Part shown: piece after piece, positions 35,501 through 44,463 of the stretch
Layout of the letters: every line of letters starts with the position of its first letter
Numbering within the stretch: the first letter of the stretch is position 1
DNA from: Mesostigma viride
Lineage: Eukaryota > Streptophyta > Mesostigmatophyceae > Mesostigmatales > Mesostigmataceae
NCBI GenBank assembly: GCA_009746045.1
Contig: RPFO01001124.1
Location: 1 to 64,000, forward strand
Direction: 5' to 3'
Length of the DNA stretch: 64,000 bases
Program-made: the position numbers and the translations under genes
The notes under the pieces: model-generated
Told to the model about the DNA's origin: nothing
Database searches by the model: none
Seen by the model: the letters and a program-made list of their open reading frames with translations, nothing else

Positions 35501-38500
35501 CCGCCGTGCTTGGTCAGCAGGTAGCTGTGCAAGAAGTCTGACAGGTCGCTCACGCGACCCTCCGCTCTGTCCTGCGTGTTCTTGGCCTTCCACAGCCCCT
35601 TGATGAACACCTCGGTCTCCCGTTTGGTCATCGATGTGTTCTCGACCAGCGCGTGCGTGCGCAAAAAGGGGGGTATGTCCGCCGCCATGCCCAGGCCCAC
35701 GAAATGGGGGGTCCCACCGGGCAGGTGGCCCCGGTCGATCGGCATGGACGTGCGGATGGCCTTCCACCAGGGCGTGCGCCCGCTGTAAGGGTCGCCGGGC
35801 ATGCCGTGGCCGCTTGGCACGAGGGAGGAGAGAGGAATGTCGGGCAGTTGTTTCTGGATGTCCGCGATCTGGTGTGTGTGGTCGGAAGCGTATAGAGGGG
35901 AACGGGGGGGGGGGGGGCGGGGGGGGGGGGGGGGGGGGGGGGCGAGAGAAAGGGGGGGAGAAATGAGGACGAAAGAGAAAGGGGGAGGAGAAGGGCGGAG
36001 GACGAGGGAGGAGACTGTTAGATTTTCGTTCCTTCGTTCCTTCATGCACGTGTTACCACACCCACGCACTGCCGCATTTCGTCACACTCGCCATGCTTAA
36101 GCTCGGCTTCCACATCCCAGAGTTTGATACCTGTTCCTGTACCTCAACATTCTAAGCACTCTAAACATTCTAAATGGCATTAAATGGTATAACACAGCGT
36201 CCACACACCGCCGCACTCACCAACCAATCCACAAGAGAAATCATCCGTTGCCACGTCCACTCGCCGTCCCACGTCTTTAACGTCGGTGTCAACATCAAAC
36301 AAACACCCACGCACTGCTTTATCGAACTATATCTACACGCCATGATACTGGCGAGCAAACCTACCCACTCACCGCCGCATTCGCCGTACTTGTTGACATA
36401 TCCTGACAAGGATCACCAGCTATCACATCCATCCACCCTCACATCCATCCATCCACTCAAGTACCACACATCCACCCACGCACCGCCGCGTTCAGCATCT
36501 CCAGCTCCGCCTCCAACTCCGCCACATGCTCCTGCGTGGTGGTGGCCACCGGGCGCGGCGGCGGCATGACCTCCACCATCGGGAGGCCGGGCACCGCCAG
36601 CCGAGCCACGCCTTCGTCCAAGCCCCCCCAGAGAGGCCCCGCGCTTCTCGCACTCTCCGGGGCCGCGTCCGCGCCACTGAGCTCCGCCGCAAAGCTGACA
36701 CGCCCCGCACCCGCCAGCCTCGGCCCACCGGGCTTGCCGTCCTTCCCTTTGCTTTTGTCGGGGGTGTTCCCTCCCCCCCCCCGGGCAGGGCTATCTCCCC
36801 CCAGCCGAGGGCTCTCGCTCGCCTCGCTCCCGGGGCCCCAAGCGGGACCGGGCAACGGGAGCAGCTTCTCTACTGCCGTAATCGACAACTTGAGCTGGTC
36901 CCCGTCACCGTCCACCCCGCCCTTGCCCGCACCAGCGGCAGCGCCTTGGGGTTCGTCCTTTTCCCCCGGCGGACCAGCGCCGGCGGCTTGTTGTGGGGGA
37001 AGCGGGGTGGATGGCAGCAGCATGGGCGGTGGCGGCGGGAAGGAGGAGAAGTCCTCCCGCGGCGTTGTGTCGCCCAGGTTGCCGCGCAGCTCGTCGCTCT
37101 CTTCCATGATGCCCACGTTGACCGTGCGCAGCTGGGCCAGGCCCGCCGCACACTGGTCGTTGCTGGCGGCCACGAGCAGGGGCAAGGATGAGAGGGGGTC
37201 GAGAATTAGAGGGGATGAGGATGAGAAGGTGCACAGGGGACAGCGGGAGCACGTGTGGGAGCAGGTCACAAACATGACACAAGATGGTATAGGGGATGGG
37301 CGACATGGGTGGCATAGGGGACATGGGGGGCATAGGGGACATGGGGGGCATAGGGGACATGGGGGGCATAGGGGACATGGGGGGCATAGGGGACATGGGG
37401 GGCATAGGGGACATGGGGGGCATAGGGGACATGGGGGGCATAGGGGACATGGGGGGCATAGGCGACATGGGGGGCATAGGGGACATGGGTGGCATAGGGG
37501 ACATGGGGGGCATAGGGGACATGGGGGGCATAGGGGACATGGGGGGCATAGGGGACATGGGGGGCATAGGGGACATGGGGGCATAGGGGACATGGGGGGC
37601 ATAGGGGACATGGGTGGCATAGGGGACATGGGGGGCATAGGGGACATGGGGGCATAGGGGACATGGGTGGCATAGGGGACATGGGGGGCATAGGGGACAT
37701 GGGGGGCATAGGGGACATGGGGGGCATAGGGGACATGGGGGGCATAGGGGACATGGGGGGCATAGGGGACATGGGGGGCATAGGGGACATGGGTGGCATA
37801 GGGGACATGGGGGGCATAGGGGACATGGGGGGCATAGGGGACATGGGGGGCATAGGGGACATGGGGGGCATAGGGGACATGGGGGCATAGGGGACATGGG
37901 GGGCATAGGGGACATGGGGGCATAGGGGACATGGGGGGCATAGGGGACATGGGGGGCATAGGGGACATGGGGGCATAGGGGACATGGGTGGCATAGGGGA
38001 CATGGGTGGCATAGGGGACATGGGTGGCATAGGGGACATGGGGGGCATAGGGGACATGGGTGGCATAGGGGACATGGGTGGCATAGGGGACATGGGTGGC
38101 ATAGGGGACATGGGTGGCATAGGGGACATGGGGGGCATAGGGGACATGGGGGGCATATGAGAGAAAAATCATGTTATTCGGAGGCGAGAGCACCAAAGGG
38201 GAGAAGCAATGGTGTCATGATTCCAAGGTTGGGGAGGGATGGGGACACAAGCAAGCGCGGTAAAAGGAGCCATTCTCAGGGTTGGGCAAAGGCCAAACAA
38301 GGAGTGCGAGGGTGCACACAAATGAGGGGTACCTGCCTCCACGCACTGTCTCCCAAATCGCAACCCATGCGGCGCTCATACGAGTACATGGGCCCTCATG
38401 TAGCAAACCGCTCATCGCCTGTACATGCCACCACCCCCAGGCTCCTGGCCCCCAGGTCACTGGTTGTGCAGGGCCCAACACCCTTTCACCCCCTCACCGC

Positions 38501-41500
38501 TGGTGTGTGGCCTCCAACCCACTGTCCCCTCAACCCTTGTGTGTGGCCTCGCGATCCACACCGCTCAGGCATGGCGTACACAAGATGCCTTCCTCGCCGC
38601 TTGTGCATGGCCTCCAGCACCCCCTCTCCCTCCATGCTGCATGTTGCCTCCCTGCTTCCATACCGCTTGTGCATAGCCTCCACCTTGCGGTTGAGCGCCA
38701 CCAGCACCGGCCTGAGCTGCTCCACCTGCGTCGCGGTTGCCAGAAGCGCCTCCTCCTTCTCCTCCACTGCAAGCTTGAGTGAGAGCTGCGCCGCTGTTCT
38801 ACCCCATTTATGTGTTTTCACGTAGATATTTCCACATATATTTTTTCAAAGCCGTTGGCAGAGAATGACCAGGTATTGGGCATCATTCACACCATGGGTG
38901 TGGCGGAGCACTCAGGCCGAGGGGCAGCGCACACAAACACGCAGACAAGAAGCGGCCATCCAGGCGCGCGCACGCATGCAAACGCAGCCGTGCGAGCGTG
39001 ACGTGTCAGCAGGATGGGACAAACTGCTCCAACAGAACCACCAAGGCTACGGACGACGGGACAGAAATAAACAATCGTAAATGACAATGAAACGAGAAAA
39101 GGCTCACCCTGATCATACATGGACAGCCGATGGCCCAGCCCCGTAGGCTTGGCGGGGGCCACCGTTGCCTCTTAGATGGTTCCTGTGAAATGGTTCCATA
39201 ATTCTGGCACCCCTCCCTGCCCGCCTCGTCCCCTATACCCGTCTCTCCCTTCCTTCCCCACATCCTCTCTGTGTTTTGCCTTCCTGCCTGCGAATGTCCC
39301 ACTGGCCTGCCCGCCAGCTGGTTTCCCAGGCAAGGGCATCATCCTGTCAAGCGACAGTACCGGCACACATGTGCGCCCTCTTGCGCCCCAGGGCAGCGAA
39401 AGTAAAACAAGCTGGAATCGCGCGAGCCCTCGAGGATGTCTCGACTAGACTGGTCGGTAACCACCAGTTACCGCAAGAACACAGCATGGGACTCAGGTCC
39501 ATAAAATCCCGCATCACCGCCCTGGTCTATTTCTCGATGAGTTCCAACCAGGGTTGGGCGTTACGGGGTTCCTGGGGTTCACGTGACGTAAACACGTAAA
39601 ATGGCTTAAAAGGTGACGTAGAATGTAACGTAGCCGTAGAAGTTTACGTGCGTGACGTAAATACGTAATTTAACGTTAACACGTGAAGCCACACAATAGC
39701 TTATGATTTTCCAGCTATTTTCAACCATTCCATGGCAATAAATAGCTGGTGCTGTCCGTGCACCGCGTGGCGCCGCGCCACTAGGCCTACAACAGCTCAC
39801 TAGCACCACTTCACCTTGCAAGTATCTGCCGACATCCCCACACTGGTTACGCTTACGCCCATTCTACATTACGTAGTTACGCGGAACGTAACGTACAAAC
39901 GTAACATAAAGGGGCAACATACGTAGAGGCCTTACGTGCCACTTTGTCACCACGTAAAGCGTAATGTAAACCCACGTAATTAAACCACGTAATTACGTAA
40001 ATGACGTAACGTAACCCCTTTACGCCCAACCCTGGTTCCAACCCAGCTTTAGTCTCAGGGGAAACCATCTTCGGAAACACATCCACACGGACAACCCACC
40101 CTTCATCTCGGAGATGCAGCGCATGAGCCATGCAGATCATACCCCACGCGATCGCCCTACTCTATCGATTCCAGCAACAACCCACCCTTCATGTCGGGGA
40201 TGCAACGCGTGAGCCATGCAGATCATACCCCACGCGATCGCCCTACTCTATCGATTCCAGCAACAACCCACCCTTCATGTCGGGGATGCAGCGCGTGAGC
40301 CATGCAGATCATACCCCACGCGATCGCCCTACTCTATCGATTCCAGCAACAACCCACCCTTCATGTCGGGGATGCAGCGCATGAGCCATGCAGATCATAC
40401 CCCACGCGATCGCCCTACTCTATCGATTCCAGCAACAACCCACCCTTCATGTCGGGGATGCAGCGCGTGAGCCATGCAGATCATACCCCACGCGATCGCC
40501 CTACTCTATCGATTCCAGCAACAACCCACCCTTCATGTCGGGGATGCAACGCGTGAGCTGCTGGAAGTCGGTCTCTGTGACCGCGGCCGCCATCTGCGTG
40601 CCCGCGTGCTTCTGCTTGAACTCGGCACACAGCTCCTTCTCCACCTCCAGCTTGGCGCGCGCTACCGCGATGCGCTCGGAGCTCTCGCGCGCCACCTGCG
40701 GGTGCAGCGCAGCCAGGTGGCAGTCCACCACCGCGATGCCCTCTAGCGCCTCCTCCACCTGGGCAAACCTGGCACAGGGACGTTCAGGGGTGGGGGCGAT
40801 GGCAAAAGGATGCTCAGGGGCGGGGGCGAAGGGGCGTCCAGAAAGGCGGGAGTGATGGCAGGGATGCAAAGAGGGTCAGTGTAATGTCAGTGTAAGTTTC
40901 ACAGGTGAGGTGGGGTTGGTGGCCGCTAATGCAGGCAGGGATGTGGCAAACAAAGGTTGGGGCCATGAGGAGGCATGTATGTCGTAGGAGTGAGGCAGCC
41001 CGAAAGGGTGACGAAAGGGTAGGCACAACTGACCAAACCATCCCACTAAATCACCCCAATACATCGCAATCCACTAAATCACCCCATTAAATCACCGCAA
41101 TAGATCACCACCCACAAAAGGGGAAAAAAAATGAATAACAAGGGCCACCCCTCGTTCTATCGCGGTCAAAACCCCATGACTCTAGTCGGTGGGATATAAA
41201 TATCCACATGTCCGCCCTCTTCGACCCCACTCACCGCTGCTCCATCAACGAGTTCTGGCAACGCAACATCATCTCCGCCACATCGCCTCGGTCGGTGCAG
41301 TGGAAGGACACCTGTGGGCGAGCGAGGGCCGTAGATGTGGGCCATGGCGAGAGCAAAGGGGGGCCATACTCGAGGGAGATGCCGTCAGACAGTGCCCCAG
41401 GAGGCAGGGTTGGTGGGTGAACTATGGGTAGGTGGGTCAAGCATGGTAGGTTGTAAAGCACGGTGGGCTGGTGCCGCATGGTGGGCTGGTGCGTTACGGT

Positions 41501-43048
41501 GGGCTGGTTCCGATTCATGTTGGATGGGCCAGTACGATGGGGAGGGAGGGACTTGCTCGGCGAAGTACTGTGGCCCACACAAATTATGCTGGACTGTGTA
41601 GGCCACTGTGGTTGGTAAGTAGGTATTGCTAATGGAAGGGCTGGCGATGTTGAATAGCACACCTGCACTAGACTAGCCTGCTAATGGGCATGCACGCGTG
41701 CAGGGTGGGCTGTCTTCACTCTAATGCTATATACCGGTAGAGCAAAGTACGTGCTGGTGCGCAAGGCCGGGAAAGCCACGAAAGGTGTCCTGTTACTAAA
41801 GATTCGCAACGCACCCCCCTATTAAAGGGGGGTGGCTTGCTATAGTCTTTTAGTGGCAAGTGTGCTTCCATGCATGGCACCTTCCCTTTCACCAAAAGTA
41901 TGCGACTTTGCTCCTCTCTCCCAAACTTCACAGATGCTTACACTGGCACCCGTCTCAAACAGCAACAGTGACCAAATAATGTGGTCATTAATTAATCATT
42001 TCATTGATGTGGTGGGGTGCAGTGTGGCATTGTGAATGTGGCCATCACACGCACAGAAGGAAGGCCCACCGTGAGTATGTCGAGGGGCCTGTCTCACCGC
42101 CTCGTGATGAGGGCGTCTCTGCTGGCACCCATGGCCCTTACCTGGCATCGGGCACAGGGGAAAAAAAGTAATTGCTGCTAGCATAACTTGGTGAACCTAC
42201 CTGCTGCCCAGGCGTGCCCAATCAGTGCTGGTAGGTGCATCGCCTACCTGCTGTGCCAGCGTGGTCAAGCAGTGCCGGTAGATGGTATACGCCTGCTTGA
42301 GCTTGTTGACGCGGTCCTTGTGCTTGGACACGGCCGCCGCTGATGCGATCGCAGCCGCGGATGTCGTGGTGGGGAGCTCATCCGATGGTGGTGGCTTGGC
42401 GTTTTCCTTCTTGCTCGGGGCGAGGGTGGACGCTTTCAAGCCAGACGGGGAGGTCACGTGGGAGACATTGTCATTGGGCTGGGGAGGTGTCGCGACCACG
42501 TCACCTCCGCTCAGGGCAGGAGGGATGTTCAGGTGGCCCTCCATGGTCATGATGGAGCCAGTCCCGGTGACCATCCACCAGATGTCACGGAGCGCGTCGG
42601 CGGAGCCGTCGTTCCCCGTGTGGCCGGGCGACCAGCCCAAGAGGCCTTCCTCTTGCAGCCGGCGGTTGAGCTCCGACGCCGCGCCGATAGCATCCTTCCT
42701 CGCGCTTCGCTGCAGGCTCGGGCCTTTGCCATAGGCGGGAGGGGGAGACTCTAGCGGAGGGAGCACGCCGAGGCCGGGGTCTATGGTAATTGTGTGCGGA
42801 TGCATTGGAGAAATGCTTCGATTGCTCCTCTCGCTCTTACTTCTGGGAGAACCGGCGGACAGCGTCGTGCTCCGCCTGGACGCTCGTCCCTGCGGTTGCT
42901 CCTGAACCTTCCCGGCATACTCGATACCACTTCGCCACGCCCGGGTCACGCCGCTCGGTCTGGAGAACCGGGAGGGTCCGTCCAGTTTTAAAGATGGCAA
43001 AGCATCTTGACCAGATTTGTCAATTTGGCTGGGCCTTGCCTGCGGCAT
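29547..43048 (-). CDS. 11-exon coiled-coil protein, axonemal/ciliary candidate
   Basis: Exons on the minus strand: 43048-42248, 41311-41235, 40768-40530, 39170-39108, 38793-38664, 37162-36484, 35868-35350, 34760-34485, 31952-31559, 30626-30352, 29615-29547. All have GT-AG borders and matching phases, giving 3522 nt and 1173 aa. Exon 4 is the least certain because its acceptor is CTAAG. The first in-frame ATG is 43048, although the frame is open to 43138, so a 5' exon may exist. Residues 1-240 are Ser/Pro-rich. Residues about 245-370 are helical with an HCTDRG motif, like the conserved (H/N)CxERG of axonemal dynein light chain p28/DNALI1 proteins. Residues 437-663 are Pro/Gly-rich and low complexity. 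Residues 664-930 form a conserved-looking globular/helical part (FVGLGMAADIPPFLR, MTKRETEVFIKGLWKAK). Residues 930-1060 contain an acidic/Lys stretch. The family call (AXDND1/TSNAXIP1-like cilium protein) is tentative; the gene model is much firmer. Confidence 0.8.
31249..31441 (+). repeat. (CCCCT)n tract in intron 9 of the 11-exon gene
   Basis: Near-pure CCCCT pentamers with CCCTCCCC variants, G-rich (AGGGG) in the transcript. An 18-19-base C run at about 31531-31552 lies directly beside the donor of exon 9 (31559). ORFs through it (poly Pro/Ser/Leu or Gly/Glu/Arg) are not genes. Confidence 0.95.
32512..33887 (+). mobile_element. hAT-type DNA transposon in intron 8 of the 11-exon gene
   Basis: Terminal inverted repeats CAGTGCTTCTACTAA(C)GGG at 32512-32530 and the complement at 33870-33887. 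They are flanked by an 8-bp target duplication, GGCCTGTG (32504-32511) and CGCCTGTG (33888-33895), with one mismatch. CAGTG ends and 8-bp duplications are hallmarks of the hAT superfamily. Both subterminal regions are packed with TTCGTCAACC / GGTTGACGAA words (at least eight copies at 32537-32712, four at 33787-33862), the kind of subterminal motif hAT transposases bind. At 1376 bp it is too short for a full transposase and carries one small ORF. Confidence 0.85.
33054..33554 (+). CDS. Small acidic/basic ORF inside the hAT element
   Basis: 166 codons from ATG 33054. Residues 1-45 contain TSTLDALFKKQ, a short hydrophobic/basic motif that loosely resembles a PCNA-binding box. Residues 46-120 are a run of Arg/Lys then Glu/Ser clusters (RDKRKRVEREEE, SSEEESGEEG), as in nuclear regulators. 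The frame ends in Arg/Ala-rich text. A GTAAG at about 33391 and an alternative frame ending VVPVDSSEEDVMVV-stop at 33599 suggest that an intron, or a frameshift, may give a different C-terminus shaped like a SUMO-interacting motif. AATAAA lies near 33759. I do not recognise the family. It could be a remnant of a transposase N-terminus or an accessory protein. Confidence 0.5.
   Translation: MSKKNGSAGFKTSTLDALFKKQAGETVATENIVDLGRSLDEKEGRQGRDKRKRVEREEEDGSNAQEEEDGGQSASSDSASNSVEEESSEEESGEEGAETEKSKADDGGSSEPGKKKGKRKHTVTAFGGHTRCGLTQLAGARWAVAQATSGQARAARRVQGQARTKL
34291..34426 (+). repeat. 46-bp tandem repeat, three copies
   Basis: TATAATGAAACACATCACCA through CACGTTACAAACATG, starting at 34293, 34339 and 34385. 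It lies in intron 8 of the minus-strand gene, about 60 bp downstream of the exon 8 donor. Confidence 0.92.
35905..35942 (+). repeat. Poly-G runs upstream of the exon 7 acceptor
   Basis: G runs of about 14 and 23 bases separated by a C. They are C-rich in the transcript and about 40-75 nt upstream of the exon 7 acceptor (35869-35871), where a pyrimidine tract is expected. Confidence 0.9.
37286..38158 (+). repeat. 18-bp minisatellite in intron 5 of the 11-exon gene
   Basis: About 48 copies of GGGGGGCATAGGGGACAT with GGGTGG variants and several 17-bp units lacking one G. Because 18 is a multiple of three the array stays open in all frames and yields MGGIGD and MSPMPP repeat ORFs. These sit in an intron and lack any coding context. 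The G-rich plus strand could form quadruplexes. Confidence 0.97.
39549..40034. mobile_element. hAT-type MITE in intron 3 of the 11-exon gene
   Basis: A 486-bp element with inverted ends CAGGGTTGGGCGTTACGGGG (39549) and its complement ending CGCCCAACCCTG (40034). It is flanked by a perfect 8-bp target duplication GTTCCAAC at 39541-39548 and 40035-40042. The interior is dense in ACGTAA/TTACGT words on both strands, so the whole can fold back. No ORF is present. The ends and duplication length identify it as a non-autonomous hAT. Confidence 0.9.
40090..40553 (-). repeat. 86-bp tandem repeat carrying copies of the exon 3 splice donor
   Basis: Six occurrences of ACAACCCACCCTTCAT at 40091, 40177, 40263, 40349, 40435 and 40521, exactly 86 bp apart. 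On the minus strand each unit contains the last coding bases of exon 3 (encoding CIPDMK) followed by its donor GTGGGT. The true exon is thus followed by five spaced decoy donors. The unit nearest the far end (40091) is the most diverged. Confidence 0.95.
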
Positions 43049-43138
43049 TTTTACCCACGCGTGCACATTCTGCGAATGCTCAACGGGGGAAGCCCATTTG
43101 CTCTGACTTAACTGGGCTAGCTCTCTTTTCGATGTCAA

Positions 43139-44463
43139 AACTCACGAAATAACACCCTTCAGCCTTTAACAATGCTCGGCTGCAATCATGGTTGTCCAAG
43201 CACTTGATGGATGAAGAGTTACCCATACGTCCCAACACAAACCCGGCGTGAAATCTCATTGGAGCAAGTTTCGTTGCCCAAACAGACTCCTAAATTTGGT
43301 CGAGCGCCACAGCTATCGATGGCGACATGCTGCGACATGCTCAAATATAGGCAGATAATTTGATAATTGATGTGCTCAAAGTGCTCGATACAATACATGC
43401 AGCGATGGCGTGATGCGTTAAATTAGGAATTTCGGTTCTGCCCTGGTTCTGCCCTGGTTCTGCCCACTTGCCAGTTGCCAGCACGAATTCCCGCAGGGGC
43501 CCAATAGGCAGCTACAACAGCTGAACTGAGCGTAATGCTGCGTAGTGCTACTTGCTGCTGTCAGTTGTCACCCGGATCTCTCGCAAAACGCGTTGCCGTT
43601 GGGTCTTGCGCAAGCTCCTGAGCTTGCTTCTTGTTGTTGTTGTTGTTGCCCACGTTGTTCCCCGCACATGGGCAGCAGAGATTTGGAAACGGCGCAAGCT
43701 TGCTTGTCTAGGGTCTGTGGTAGGGTAGGATAGGAACTAGGAACTAGGTTTCTGGTTCTGGTACAACAACTAAGTATAACTCTGGAGATAGACTGACTTA
43801 ATGTCTGACAACCGACTGATATAATGGATTGCATTTACTGGTTCCTAGTACAAGCGTGATCCTTGAGTATCCTTGGCCCGGCGGGAAAAGCCGTTAGTGT
43901 CATGCGATCATGCATACAGCATTCCAGGTAAATAGGTGTACGTTTATTCCAAATATAGCCAGTAGTTAATCCCTGCTAAGCCTAGGGTATCAAGATGTCA
44001 GTGGCTAAAACGGAGCCTTACTAGACCACGGAAGTCATGCATACAGCATTCCTGTTGGCTCAGTCAGGCAGTCAGTCAGTTGTACTGTATTAAACGCTAT
44101 CCTGTTGGCTCAGGGATGGCTAGGATCGACAAGGTGTAGTATCACTCTTGCTTTTGCTCTCGCTGAACAGTTGGTTGTATGAAAATATCATCTATCTACC
44201 AATTAAGGCGCATCGTGGTCTCCGGGCTGGAGGGCGACCGCGGTCAGTCGCGCGCCCTGGCGAATTCCGATCCTAGGACGAACGTGGGCGGGATGCGCGC
44301 ACCATGACTGAGGTTTGGGGGTCGCAGAAGGTCGCAGATATTGCAGTGCCAAGACGCAGGCAAAGCGTCGAGGACAAAGGAGTCTGTAGCCAAGGTCTTT
44401 GCGACCTCCTGCCAACGCGCGGCTACTTCCTTATTGAACTGAGGCCGGTTTAAAGCCGCAGCC
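43139..44463. other. Divergent intergenic region between 11-exon gene and GST
   Basis: About 1.3 kb between two gene 5' ends pointing away from each other, so it should hold both promoters. It contains three CTGGTTCTGCC words at 43434-43464, a repeated GGAACTAGG at 43733-43748 and two CATGCATACAGCATTCC(A/T)G words (43909, 44037). No TATA box or conserved element could be assigned, and I see no additional gene. Confidence 0.5.

Noticed and set aside
37296-38156. MGGIGD and MSPMPP repeat ORFs
   Set aside because: The 18-bp array lies in an intron of the minus-strand gene and is open in most frames by composition.
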